A stretch of DNA of 30,705 bases from an uncultured Christensenella sp. (GTDB lineage: Bacteria > Bacillota > Clostridia > Christensenellales > Borkfalkiaceae). Location: NCBI GenBank assembly GCA_910586035.1, contig CAJUHT010000001.1, positions 1 to 30,705 on the forward strand. The letters are read 5' to 3'. Made by a program: the position numbers and the translations under genes. Positions 7,364 to 15,718 of this stretch are shown here, piece after piece (the stretch's first letter is position 1; each line of letters begins with the position of its first letter). The notes under the pieces are model-generated. The model saw only the letters and a list, made by a program, of their open reading frames with translations, was not told the DNA's origin and ran no database searches.

Positions 7364-7391
7364 CTTTAAGATTAAGGAGATAGAAAAACTT

Positions 7392-8114
7392 ATGGAAAAG
7401 AAAGAACAGCTTTACGAAGGCAAGGCAAAAAAGGTATTTGCAACCGATAATGCCGACTATGTAATCGTGTCCTACAAGGACGACGCAACGGCTTTTAACG
7501 GGCTTAAAAAGGGTACAATCGCAGGTAAGGGCGTAATCAACAACAAGATGAGCAACCTTATGATGCAGATGCTTGAAAAGAAGGGAATACCCACCCATTT
7601 CGTCGAGCAAATCGACGACAGAAACACCGTTGTTAAAAAGGTTGAAATCGTTCCACTCGAAGTTATTATAAGAAACGTTGCCGCGGGCAGTTTCTCCAAA
7701 AAATACGGCGTTGCCGAAGGCACTGCGCTTTTAAACCCCACAATAGAGTTTTCCTATAAAAACGACGATTTGGGCGACCCCTTAATCAATACGTACCACG
7801 CGCTTGCTTTGGGGCTTGCAACCAAGGAAGAGATAGATACGATTACGAAAATGGCTTTCGCCGTAAACGAAGCTATGAAAGAATTTTTCAAACACCTTAA
7901 CATCGACCTTGTAGACTTCAAACTCGAATTCGGCAGATTTAAGGGGCAGATAGTGCTTGCGGATGAAATTTCCCCCGATACCTGCCGCTTCTGGGAAGCG
8001 GGCACCTGGGATACTACAAAGCACGTAAGTCTTGACAAGGACAGATTCCGCCGCGACCTCGGCGGTGTGGAGGACGCGTATCAGGAAGTATTCAAGCGTC
8101 TTACGGGAGAGTAA
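7392..8114 (+). CDS. purC: SAICAR synthetase
   Basis: ATP-dependent ligation of aspartate to CAIR, giving SAICAR, in the purine pathway. The 240-residue length is typical of the compact bacterial enzyme. It begins LYEGKAKKVF, the conserved nucleotide-binding opening, then SYKDDATAFNG and IIRNVAAGSFSKKYGV. The middle carries VDFKLEFGRF, and the metal/substrate motif LADEISPDTCRFW is near residues 193-205. ATG 7392 is chosen because the conserved core begins at once (MEKKEQLYEGKAKK). AAGGAG is at 7374-7379, a rather long 12 bases upstream. The following PurF-like gene begins 3 bases after the stop. Confidence 0.96.
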   Translation: MEKKEQLYEGKAKKVFATDNADYVIVSYKDDATAFNGLKKGTIAGKGVINNKMSNLMMQMLEKKGIPTHFVEQIDDRNTVVKKVEIVPLEVIIRNVAAGSFSKKYGVAEGTALLNPTIEFSYKNDDLGDPLINTYHALALGLATKEEIDTITKMAFAVNEAMKEFFKHLNIDLVDFKLEFGRFKGQIVLADEISPDTCRFWEAGTWDTTKHVSLDKDRFRRDLGGVEDAYQEVFKRLTGE

Positions 8115-8117
8115 GGA

Positions 8118-9539
8118 ATGGGCGGTTTTTTCGGCTCGGTAAAGAAAAGCAGCGCTCTGTTCGACGTGTTTATCGGCACCGACTATCATTCCCACCTCGG
8201 AACAAAGCGCGGGGGAATGGCGGCGTACGATAAAGCGCTCGGTTTACAGCGCGAAATACACAACATAGAAAACGCGCCTTTCAGAACCAAATTCGAGAAG
8301 TTGCTCGGAGAAATGAAGGGAAACGCGGCGATAGGTTGCATCAGCGATACCGACCCTCAGCCGCTTTTAATGGTTTCTAAGGTTGGCACGTACGCCATTT
8401 GCACTGTGGGCGTAATAAACAACGCCGAAAAGCTTATGAAGGACGTGCTGTCGCGCGGCGGATATTTCGACGCGATGACGGGAAGCAAGGTGAACACAAA
8501 CGAGCTTGTAGCCGCGCTGATTAACAGCAAGGACAGCTACGTCGAGGGAATACGCTACGCGCAGGAGCAGGTGGAGGGCACGGCTTCCATACTGCTGTTG
8601 ACGGATAAAGGCACCTTAATCGCCGCGAGGGATAAGATGGGCAGATTACCCGTACATATAGGCAAGTGCGCCGACGGTTACTGCGTATCTTTCGAAAGTT
8701 TTGCTTACAGAAAATTGGGATATACCGACGAGCGTGAGCTCGGTCCTGCGGAAATAGTCGAAATTTCTGCCGACGGCATAACCCAGCTTGCGCCTGCGGG
8801 CGAAAAGATGCGCATATGCGCGTTTTTGTGGTCGTATTACGGTTATCCCACCTCCAATTACGAGGGCGTAAATGTGGAAATGATGCGTTGCAAAAACGGC
8901 GAGGTCTTTGCCAAAAACGACGCTAAAACCCACGATATGCACGAAATAGATTACGTTGGCGGCGTTCCCGATTCTGGCACACCGCACGCGATAGGGTATG
9001 CAAACGCCTGCAAGGTGCCTTTTGCCCGCCCCTATATCAAATATACGCCTACGTGGTCGCGCAGTTTTATGCCCGTCAATCAGACGGAACGCAACAAAGT
9101 AGCCAAAATGAAGCTTATCCCCGTACACGAATTTATTGAAGGCAAGCGGCTTCTTTTGGTGGACGACAGCATTGTGCGCGGTACCCAGCTTAAAGAAACG
9201 GTGGACTTTTTGTATTCGCACGGCGCGAAAGCCGTGCATATGCGTTCGGCTTGCCCTCCCATAATGTACGGTTGCAAGTATCTCAACTTCTCGCGTTCTA
9301 CAAGCGATATGGATTTGATTACCCGTCGCACTATGATGGAGCTCGAAGGCGAAGAGAGTTTGAAGCATATGGACGAATACAGCGACGGAAGTACCGAGCG
9401 AGGCAAGGCGATGCGCAAGGCTATTTGCGACAAATTCCAATTTGAAAGTCTGGAATTCCAATCGATTGAAGGGTTGATTGAAGCAATCGGGTTAGAACCT
9501 TGCAAACTGTGTACCTATTGTTGGACGGGTAAGGAATAA
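8118..9539 (+). CDS. PurF-like protein: degenerate glutaminase domain plus intact phosphoribosyltransferase domain
   Basis: A 473-residue homologue of amidophosphoribosyltransferase placed just before canonical purF. The C-terminal PRT domain keeps the PRPP loop LLLVDDSIVRGTQ (Asp349, Asp350), and the VPDSGTPHAIGYA segment matches PurF's VPDS block. Cysteines that resemble the Fe-S ligands of clostridial PurF persist (RICAF, CPPIMYGC, CKLCTYC). The N-terminal Ntn glutaminase is eroded. Where PurF has CGVFG this protein has GGFFG, so the nucleophile is absent. HVRYSTTG is replaced by CISDTDPQ, and HNGNL by VGVIN. It cannot hydrolyse glutamine by the usual mechanism. I know similar proteins from Clostridia and Bacteroidales genomes, usually annotated simply as amidophosphoribosyltransferase. 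Possible roles are an ammonia-dependent enzyme, a PurF partner or regulator, or another PRPP-using activity. Confidence 0.85.
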   Translation: MGGFFGSVKKSSALFDVFIGTDYHSHLGTKRGGMAAYDKALGLQREIHNIENAPFRTKFEKLLGEMKGNAAIGCISDTDPQPLLMVSKVGTYAICTVGVINNAEKLMKDVLSRGGYFDAMTGSKVNTNELVAALINSKDSYVEGIRYAQEQVEGTASILLLTDKGTLIAARDKMGRLPVHIGKCADGYCVSFESFAYRKLGYTDERELGPAEIVEISADGITQLAPAGEKMRICAFLWSYYGYPTSNYEGVNVEMMRCKNGEVFAKNDAKTHDMHEIDYVGGVPDSGTPHAIGYANACKVPFARPYIKYTPTWSRSFMPVNQTERNKVAKMKLIPVHEFIEGKRLLLVDDSIVRGTQLKETVDFLYSHGAKAVHMRSACPPIMYGCKYLNFSRSTSDMDLITRRTMMELEGEESLKHMDEYSDGSTERGKAMRKAICDKFQFESLEFQSIEGLIEAIGLEPCKLCTYCWTGKE

Positions 9540-9560
9540 AATTATTCCTCGGTGGATTTA

Positions 9561-10970
9561 ATGGACGAATTTGGTGATGAGTTTCACGAAGAATGCGGTG
9601 TATTCGGCGTATACTCGCAGGAAAACCGCAACGTTGCGCACACCGTATATTACGGTCTGTACGCCCTGCAACACAGGGGACAGGAGAGCGCGGGCATAGC
9701 CGTAGCCTTTGCGGATAAGATAAACTATTACAAGGGAATGGGACTTGTGCCCGAGGTGTTTTCGGGTTGTAAGCTCGAAGACCTGCCGGAGGGCGATATA
9801 GCAATCGGACACGTGCGTTATTCTACAACGGGCGCAAGCCAGCTGTTAAACGCCCAACCCGTGGTGTTTACGGGCAAGTGCGGCAAAACGGCTCTTGCGC
9901 ACAACGGCAATCTTACCAACACAAAACAGCTCCGCGACGAGATGATTGCGGCGAACGCGGTATTTCAGACGACAATCGATTCCGAAGTTATGGCGGTTAT
10001 GATAAACAGTCTTTCGGACGGCGACATATTAAAGGGCGTTATGCGCGCGTGTCCCCGCTTCAAAGGCTCATACGCACTCGTAATTATGACGACGGACAAG
10101 CTTATAGCCGTGCGCGACCCGTACGGAATACGTCCGCTCTGTATAGGTACGGTTGTGGACGATTACGTAGTCGCAAGCGAAAGTTGCGCGCTCGACGCCG
10201 TTTCCGCAAATTTTTTGCGCGACGTAGAACCGGGCGAAATAGTAGTAATCGACAGCGAGGGGTTGCACTCGTACAAAATGGAAGACATACCCGAAAAGAG
10301 CGGAATGTGCATATTCGAATACGTGTACTTTGCAAGGCACGACTCCGTTTTGGACGGTTGCAGCGTATACGACGCGCGGTACGAAGCAGGCAGATTGCTT
10401 GCGCGCAATTACGGGGTTGAAGCCGATATGATTTCAGGCGTTCCCGACTCGGCTAACGTGGCGGCGCGCGGGTACGCGGAAGAGAGCGGAATACCCTTTA
10501 TTGAAGCGCTTGCCAAAAACAGATACGTTGGCAGAACGTTTATCCAGCCGGACCAAAGGCAGAGGGAAAACAGTCTCAGCGTTAAAATGAACGCAATGCG
10601 GGCTAACGTATCAGGTAAAAGAATCATTCTCATAGACGACAGTATAGTGCGCGGCACTACGATGCGAAAGATAATAAAAATGTTGCGGGAAGCGGGGGCA
10701 AAGGAAGTGCACGTGCGCGTGTGTTCGCCGATAATAAAACACCCCTGTCATTTAGGCATAGACATACAGACCTATTCTCAACTGATAGGCGCGTATAAAG
10801 ACGAAGACCAGATTGCCGAAAGTTTGGGCGCGGACAGCGTCAGGTATCTTTCGGTAGAACAGCTTATAAGCAGTTGTTGCAAGTCCAAACGCGGTTTCTG
10901 CCTCGGTTGTTTCAACGGCGAATATCCCTATCCGCTCAACGGCGAAACGGATAAACTAAAATTAGAGTAA
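9561..10970 (+). CDS. purF: Amidophosphoribosyltransferase
   Basis: Makes 5-phosphoribosylamine from PRPP and glutamine, the committed purine step. Starting at ATG 9561 the protein opens with an 11-residue propeptide (MDEFGDEFHEE) before the catalytic Cys12 of CGVFG, matching the 11-residue propeptide of the B. subtilis enzyme that is removed autocatalytically. GGTGG (9551-9555) is the ribosome site; the in-frame GTG at 9552 is less likely. Glutaminase residues are intact in YGLYALQHRGQESAG, GHVRYSTTG and LAHNGNL. The PRPP loop is IILIDDSIVRGTT (Asp359, Asp360). Cys-rich CCKSKRGFCLGCFNGEYP at the end and CIFEYVYFAR in the middle fit the 4Fe-4S cluster type, so oxygen sensitivity is expected. 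Length is 469 residues. Confidence 0.97.
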   Translation: MDEFGDEFHEECGVFGVYSQENRNVAHTVYYGLYALQHRGQESAGIAVAFADKINYYKGMGLVPEVFSGCKLEDLPEGDIAIGHVRYSTTGASQLLNAQPVVFTGKCGKTALAHNGNLTNTKQLRDEMIAANAVFQTTIDSEVMAVMINSLSDGDILKGVMRACPRFKGSYALVIMTTDKLIAVRDPYGIRPLCIGTVVDDYVVASESCALDAVSANFLRDVEPGEIVVIDSEGLHSYKMEDIPEKSGMCIFEYVYFARHDSVLDGCSVYDARYEAGRLLARNYGVEADMISGVPDSANVAARGYAEESGIPFIEALAKNRYVGRTFIQPDQRQRENSLSVKMNAMRANVSGKRIILIDDSIVRGTTMRKIIKMLREAGAKEVHVRVCSPIIKHPCHLGIDIQTYSQLIGAYKDEDQIAESLGADSVRYLSVEQLISSCCKSKRGFCLGCFNGEYPYPLNGETDKLKLE

Positions 10971-11003
10971 CATAGAAAATAATATATTGAGGTGTTAAAT
11001 AAA

Positions 11004-12023
11004 ATGGCTATTTCTTATAAGGACAGCGGCGTAGACGTAGAGCGCGGCTATCAGGCGGTTAAACTTATGCGCGAGCACGTTAAGTCTACGTATACGGACG
11101 GCGTTCTCGGCGACATAGGTTCGTTCGGCGGCTTTTTCGCAATGCCCAAGGGAATGGAAGAGCCCGTGCTTGTCGCGGGTACGGACGGCGTGGGTACCAA
11201 GCTGAAATATGCGTTTGTTGCCGACAAGCACGATACCATCGGCATAGACGCCGTGGCTATGTGCGTAAACGACATTGTTTGTCAGGGCGCCAAACCGCTG
11301 TTTTTCCTCGATTATTTTGCCACGGGCGCTCTCTCTCCCGAAACGGTTGCAACCGTAGTGTCGGGTGTTTCCGAGGGGTGCCGTCAGAGCGGTTGCGCCC
11401 TAATCGGCGGCGAAACCGCCGAAATGCCCGGTTTCTATTCCGCGGGCGAATATGATATCGCCGGCTTTGCCGTAGGCGTCGTCGACAGGAAAAAGGTAAT
11501 AAACGGAAAAGACATCAAGGCGGGCGACGTGCTTATCGGCATTAAGTCCAGCGGCGTTCACTCAAACGGTTATTCTCTTGTCAGAAAATTATGGGGCGAG
11601 GACAAGGCGGAGCTTGAAAAGTACGACGAGAGGCTTGGAGGCAGAATTATAGACGTTTTGCTTACGCCCACTAAAATATACGTCAAGTCAATACTTGCTC
11701 TTATAGAAAAAGTAAAAGTCAAGGGAATAGCTCACATTACGGGCGGCGGCTTTATTGAAAATATTCCCCGTATTTTTCCTGAAGGCATTGGGTGCGAGAT
11801 AGATATTAAATCGTACGATGTGCCCGCTCTGTTCAAAGTAATGCAGGAGAAAGCGGGCATAACCGACAGGCAGATTTACAACACCTTTAATATGGGCATA
11901 GGTATGGTTGTCTGCGTAGCCGAAAAGGACGTTGAAGCCACTATATCCCAGCTTGAAAGCACAGGCGAAAGTTGCGTAGTTTTGGGCAAAACGGTTAAGG
12001 GAAGCGGGGTAACGTTACTATGA
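11004..12023 (+). CDS. purM: Phosphoribosylformylglycinamidine cyclo-ligase (AIR synthetase)
   Basis: ATP-dependent ring closure of FGAM to AIR. The 339-residue protein has the expected length and order of motifs. SYKDSGVDVERGYQAV opens the N-terminal region, LVAGTDGVGTKLKYA is the conserved ATP-binding segment, and GIDAVAMCVNDIVCQGAKPLFFLDYFA follows. LIGGETAEMPGFY and GVHSNGYSL are also present. The second domain contains AHITGGGFIENIPR and FNMGIGM. ATG 11004 follows TGAGGTG (10988-10994) at about 9 bases. Its stop overlaps the purN start (ATGA), so PurM and PurN are translationally coupled. Confidence 0.97.
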   Translation: MAISYKDSGVDVERGYQAVKLMREHVKSTYTDGVLGDIGSFGGFFAMPKGMEEPVLVAGTDGVGTKLKYAFVADKHDTIGIDAVAMCVNDIVCQGAKPLFFLDYFATGALSPETVATVVSGVSEGCRQSGCALIGGETAEMPGFYSAGEYDIAGFAVGVVDRKKVINGKDIKAGDVLIGIKSSGVHSNGYSLVRKLWGEDKAELEKYDERLGGRIIDVLLTPTKIYVKSILALIEKVKVKGIAHITGGGFIENIPRIFPEGIGCEIDIKSYDVPALFKVMQEKAGITDRQIYNTFNMGIGMVVCVAEKDVEATISQLESTGESCVVLGKTVKGSGVTLL

Positions 12024-12634
12024 AGCGCATAGCCGTATTTGCAAGCGGCGGCGGCACCGATTTTCAGTCGGTTATCGACGCCAACGAAAAAGAAAAGTTT
12101 TGCGACATTGCCTGTCTTATAGCTTCCAAAGACGAAATAGGCGCGCTCGACAGGGCGAAAAAGCACGGCATTAAGACGGCTGTGTTTTCCAAAGCCGCGT
12201 ATCCCGATATAAACGTTTTGTATTCGGAACTTACATATCTTTTAAATATCAACCGCGTGGACTACATAGTGCTTGCGGGTTGGCTTAAAATAATACCCGA
12301 AAGTTTTATAAAGGCGTTCGAGGACAGAATAATAAATATTCACCCCTCGCTTATTCCCGCGTTTTGCGGCGCTGGTATGTACGGGCTTAACGTGCATAAA
12401 GCCGTACTTGAATTCGGCGCAAAGGTATCTGGCTGTACCGTGCATTTCGTAAACGAAGTCCCCGACGGCGGGGCGATTATCGCTCAGACGGCGGTGGAAG
12501 TAAAGTCGGACGACACGCCCGAAAGTTTGCAGTCGCGCATTTTAGAAAAGGAGCACGAACTGTTGCCCTATTGCGTTAAAAAGCTGTGCGAAGGCAAGAT
12601 ATTTAAATACGGAAGAAAAGTAGAAATAAAATAA
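12020..12634 (+). CDS. purN: Phosphoribosylglycinamide formyltransferase (10-formyl-THF dependent)
   Basis: Transfers a formyl group from 10-formyltetrahydrofolate to GAR. The 204-residue protein starts with IAVFASGGGTDFQSVI, the phosphate-binding loop. It carries the catalytic Asn and His in IINIHPSLIPAF and the catalytic Asp in NEVPDGGAIIAQT. VLAGWLKIIP is the segment before the active site. The variant HPSLIPAFCGAGMYG, instead of AFKGxHA, is usual for clostridial forms in my recollection. It overlaps purM by 4 bases, and purH begins 11 bases after its stop. Folate dependence ties this operon to one-carbon metabolism. Confidence 0.95.
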   Translation: MKRIAVFASGGGTDFQSVIDANEKEKFCDIACLIASKDEIGALDRAKKHGIKTAVFSKAAYPDINVLYSELTYLLNINRVDYIVLAGWLKIIPESFIKAFEDRIINIHPSLIPAFCGAGMYGLNVHKAVLEFGAKVSGCTVHFVNEVPDGGAIIAQTAVEVKSDDTPESLQSRILEKEHELLPYCVKKLCEGKIFKYGRKVEIK

Positions 12635-12645
12635 GAGGTTTTATA

Positions 12646-14265
12646 ATGGAAATGAAGAAGAGGGCGCTTGTATCCGTATCGGACAAGGCGGGCATAGTAG
12701 AATTTTGCAAGGGCTTGGTTGAAAACGGTTTTGAAATTATTTCTACGGGAGGAACAGCCAAAGCGTTAAAGGACGCGGGGCTTAAAGTTATAGGCATATC
12801 CGATATTACGGGTTTTCCCGAGTGTCTCGACGGCAGGGTGAAAACGCTTCATCCCAACGTTCACGCGGGGCTTCTTGCTATGCGTTCCAACCCCGAGCAT
12901 ATGGCTCAGCTGGAAAAGCTCAATATAAACACCATAGATATCGTATGCGTCAACCTGTATCCTTTCAAGGCTACGCTTGCAAAGGGCGCCGATTTTGCCG
13001 AGTGCGTAGAAAATATCGACATTGGCGGACCTACTATGATAAGGGCGGCAGCTAAAAACTATCAGGACGTTGCCGTTATAGTCGACACCAAGGACTACGG
13101 CAAAATACTTGACGAACTTAAAAACGGCGGAGTAACGCTTGAAACCAAGAAGTATTTACAGTACAAGGTGTTTGCGCACACGGCGGTATACGACAGCCTT
13201 ATTTCCAACTATCTTGCGGCGCAGTTGGGTATAGAGTATCCCGACAGCGTTACCTTCGCTTACGAAAAGGCGCAGGAAATGCGCTACGGCGAAAATCCCC
13301 AGCAGTCGGCTGTATTCTATAAAGAAGAGTTTCCCCGCAAGGGCAGTCTTGCCACGGCTAAACAGCTTTGGGGCAAGGAGCTTTCTTATAACAATATAAA
13401 CGACGCAAACGGCGCGTTGGAGCTTTTAAAAGAATTCGGTTCAACCCCTGCGGTTGTAGCCTGCAAGCACGCAAACCCTTGCGGAGTAGGTACTGGCAAG
13501 GATATTCACGAAGCTTACTTACGCGCATATAATTCCGACCCCGTTTCCGTTTTCGGCGGAATACTTGCAATTAACGGCGAAGTGGACGCGGCTACTGCGG
13601 AAGAAATAAATAAAATTTTTATAGAAATAGTTATGGCTCCTTCCTATTCCAAGCAGGCGCTTGAAATTTTGGAGCAGAAAAAGAATATCCGTCTTTTGGT
13701 TATAGACGATATATCCGCCCGCAGGGAGGCTACGGCTAAGGATATGAAAAAGGTGTACGGCGGACTTTTGGTTCAGCAGTACGACGAGTGTCTTATAAAG
13801 GGTGAAGATATGAATCTCTTTACGCAAAAGGCAAGCGTGGAAGAGAATATTTTGCCCAGCGGCAAGACTAAAACCGTTTACGGATGCGGCGTGGTAACAA
13901 ACCGCGCGCCCACAAAGGAAGAAGTGGAAGCTATGCTCTTTAATTGGAAGGTCGTTAAGCATACCAAGTCCAACGCTATTGTAATTGGAAAAGAGGGCAG
14001 AACAACAGGTATAGGTATGGGACAGACCAACCGTATCTGGGCGGCTCAGCAGGCGATTGCGCACGCGGGCGCGGAAGCCAAAGGCTCGGTTATGGCTTCG
14101 GACGCGTTTTTCCCCTTCCCCGATTGCGTGGAGGAGTGCGTAAAGGCGGGCATTACCGCTATTATTCAGCCTGGCGGCTCCATTCAGGACAAGGCGTCGG
14201 TAGAAGCGTGCAACGCGGCTGGCATTGCAATGGTGTTTGTCGGCGACAGGCATTTCAAGCATTAA
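12646..14265 (+). CDS. purH: Bifunctional AICAR transformylase / IMP cyclohydrolase
   Basis: Performs the last two steps to IMP. The N-terminal MGS-like cyclohydrolase domain (about 1-200) shows SVSDKAGIVEFCKGL, IISTGGTAKAL, GRVKTLHPNVHAGLL and NLYPFKATL. The C-terminal AICAR transformylase domain shows MRYGENPQQSA, the catalytic pair Lys274-His275 in ACKHANPCGVG, SNAIVIGKEGRTTGIGMGQ and ASDAFFPFPD. IIQPGGSIQDK follows, and the protein ends MVFVGDRHFKH as expected. The length of 539 residues is slightly above the usual 510-530. ATG 12646 lies 7 bases after AGAGG. The gene is followed by the longest non-coding gap in the operon. Confidence 0.97.
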   Translation: MEMKKRALVSVSDKAGIVEFCKGLVENGFEIISTGGTAKALKDAGLKVIGISDITGFPECLDGRVKTLHPNVHAGLLAMRSNPEHMAQLEKLNINTIDIVCVNLYPFKATLAKGADFAECVENIDIGGPTMIRAAAKNYQDVAVIVDTKDYGKILDELKNGGVTLETKKYLQYKVFAHTAVYDSLISNYLAAQLGIEYPDSVTFAYEKAQEMRYGENPQQSAVFYKEEFPRKGSLATAKQLWGKELSYNNINDANGALELLKEFGSTPAVVACKHANPCGVGTGKDIHEAYLRAYNSDPVSVFGGILAINGEVDAATAEEINKIFIEIVMAPSYSKQALEILEQKKNIRLLVIDDISARREATAKDMKKVYGGLLVQQYDECLIKGEDMNLFTQKASVEENILPSGKTKTVYGCGVVTNRAPTKEEVEAMLFNWKVVKHTKSNAIVIGKEGRTTGIGMGQTNRIWAAQQAIAHAGAEAKGSVMASDAFFPFPDCVEECVKAGITAIIQPGGSIQDKASVEACNAAGIAMVFVGDRHFKH

Positions 14266-14296
14266 GCATTGGTTTATAAACGGCGCAATACTGCGT

Positions 14297-14372
14297 CAAG
14301 CACAAATTTCCCTAAGTCATTTACTCTTAGTAAACTCCTTTCGGGAAATTTGCACTTTCCTTGTCTTGCTTG
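14297..14372 (+). repeat. Nested palindromic element in the purH-purD gap
   Basis: The 153-base gap (14266-14418) contains three nested inverted repeats: outer CAAGCA (14297-14302) with TGCTTG (14367-14372), middle CAAATTTCCC (14303-14312) with GGGAAATTTG (14343-14352), and inner TTTACT-CTT-AGTAAA (14320-14334). All arms match perfectly. No T-run follows, so it does not look like a standard terminator. It could be a small miniature repeat element, an mRNA-processing or stability structure, or an unknown regulatory RNA. No reading frame is seen. Confidence 0.6.
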
Positions 14373-14418
14373 TTTCTAAGCCGAGGAATAGTGGCGGAAT
14401 ATAATTAAGGAAAAAATT

Positions 14419-15699
14419 ATGAACGTACTTGTGATAGGTAACGGCGGAAGGGAACACGCGGTTTTGCAGGCTTTGAAAAAGAGCCCTAAGATAGATAAGC
14501 TATACTGTATGAAGGGCAACGCCGGCACTGCGGAAATAGCCGAAAACGTAAACGTAGATTATATGAACGCGGAGGCGGTTAAAAAGTTTGCTCTTGAAAA
14601 TCCGCAAATCGATTACTACGTGGTTACTCCCGACGACCCTCTTGCCGCGGGACTTGTCGACGAGCTTGAAAGTATAGGCAAACGCTGTTTCGGTCCAAAC
14701 AAAGCCGCGGCGCAAATCGAGGCGAGCAAAGCCTTTGCCAAAGAGCTTATGCACAAATACGGCATACCCACGGCTAAGAGCGCAACTTTCGACAATTACG
14801 GCGACGCTCTGGACTACGTAAGAAAAGAGGGCGCGCCCATAGTTTTAAAGGCGGACGGGCTTGCTCTCGGCAAGGGCGTATTGATTTGCGAAACGTTAAA
14901 GCAGGCGGAAGAGGGCTTAAAGGAGATAATGCTCGATAAAACTTTCGGCTCTGCGGGCAATAAAATCGTTGTGGAAGAGTGTATGCGCGGGCTTAAATAT
15001 ACCCCGGGCGAGGAGGTTTCCGTACTGTGCTTTACCGACGGTAATACAATTGTGCCTATGCTTACTTCCTGCGACCATAAACGCGCTTTCGACGGCGACA
15101 AGGGGCTGAATACGGGCGGTATGGGTACGTTCTCGCCCTGTCCGTTCTGGAATGAGCAACTTGAAAAAGAAGTATATGAAACGATATTATTGCCTACCGT
15201 AAAGGCGATGAATGCGGAGGGCAAGCCGTTTAAAGGCTGTCTGTATTTCGGGCTTATGCGCACGGACAAGGGAATGAAAGTCGTTGAATACAACTCGCGC
15301 TTCGGCGACCCCGAAACGCAGGTTGTCCTGCCTATGTTAAAGACCGACTTGTTCGAGATTTTTCAAGCGGTTACGGACGGAACACTCGATAAAATTAAAA
15401 TAGAATGGGAAGAGGGCGCGTGCGTTTGCGTCGTACTTGCAAGCGGCGGCTACCCCGTTCATTATCAGAAAGGTAAAGAGATTACGATAGGCGATATGGG
15501 CGACTGCACGCTGGTGCACGCGGGCACGGCTTTAAAGGACGGAAAGCTTGTAACCAACGGCGGCAGGGTATTGGGCGTTGTAGCAAAGGGCGAAAATGTT
15601 GAAGCAGCGCGCAAAAAGGCTTACGCGGCGGTTAAAAACATAAGCTGGGAAGGTATGTATTGCCGTTCCGATATAGGCGTTAAATACCGCGAGGGCTGA
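14419..15699 (+). CDS. purD: Phosphoribosylamine-glycine ligase (GAR synthetase)
   Basis: ATP-grasp ligase joining phosphoribosylamine to glycine, the second purine step. At 426 residues it has the normal length. VLVIGNGGREHAV opens the protein, TPDDPLAAGLVDEL stands for the usual GPEAPL segment, and FGPNKAAAQIEASKAFAKELM leads into the ATP-grasp domain. IVLKADGLALGKGV, MLTSCDHKRAFDGDKG, LNTGGMGTFSP and VEYNSRFGDPETQ carry ATP and metal ligands. A short insertion of about six residues (MRGLKYTP) sits just before GEEVS. AAGGAAAA upstream of ATG 14419 is an acceptable ribosome site. It belongs to the purine operon although a structured gap precedes it. Confidence 0.96.
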   Translation: MNVLVIGNGGREHAVLQALKKSPKIDKLYCMKGNAGTAEIAENVNVDYMNAEAVKKFALENPQIDYYVVTPDDPLAAGLVDELESIGKRCFGPNKAAAQIEASKAFAKELMHKYGIPTAKSATFDNYGDALDYVRKEGAPIVLKADGLALGKGVLICETLKQAEEGLKEIMLDKTFGSAGNKIVVEECMRGLKYTPGEEVSVLCFTDGNTIVPMLTSCDHKRAFDGDKGLNTGGMGTFSPCPFWNEQLEKEVYETILLPTVKAMNAEGKPFKGCLYFGLMRTDKGMKVVEYNSRFGDPETQVVLPMLKTDLFEIFQAVTDGTLDKIKIEWEEGACVCVVLASGGYPVHYQKGKEITIGDMGDCTLVHAGTALKDGKLVTNGGRVLGVVAKGENVEAARKKAYAAVKNISWEGMYCRSDIGVKYREG

Positions 15700-15718
15700 A
15701 CCGACGGGAGAGGATTTT

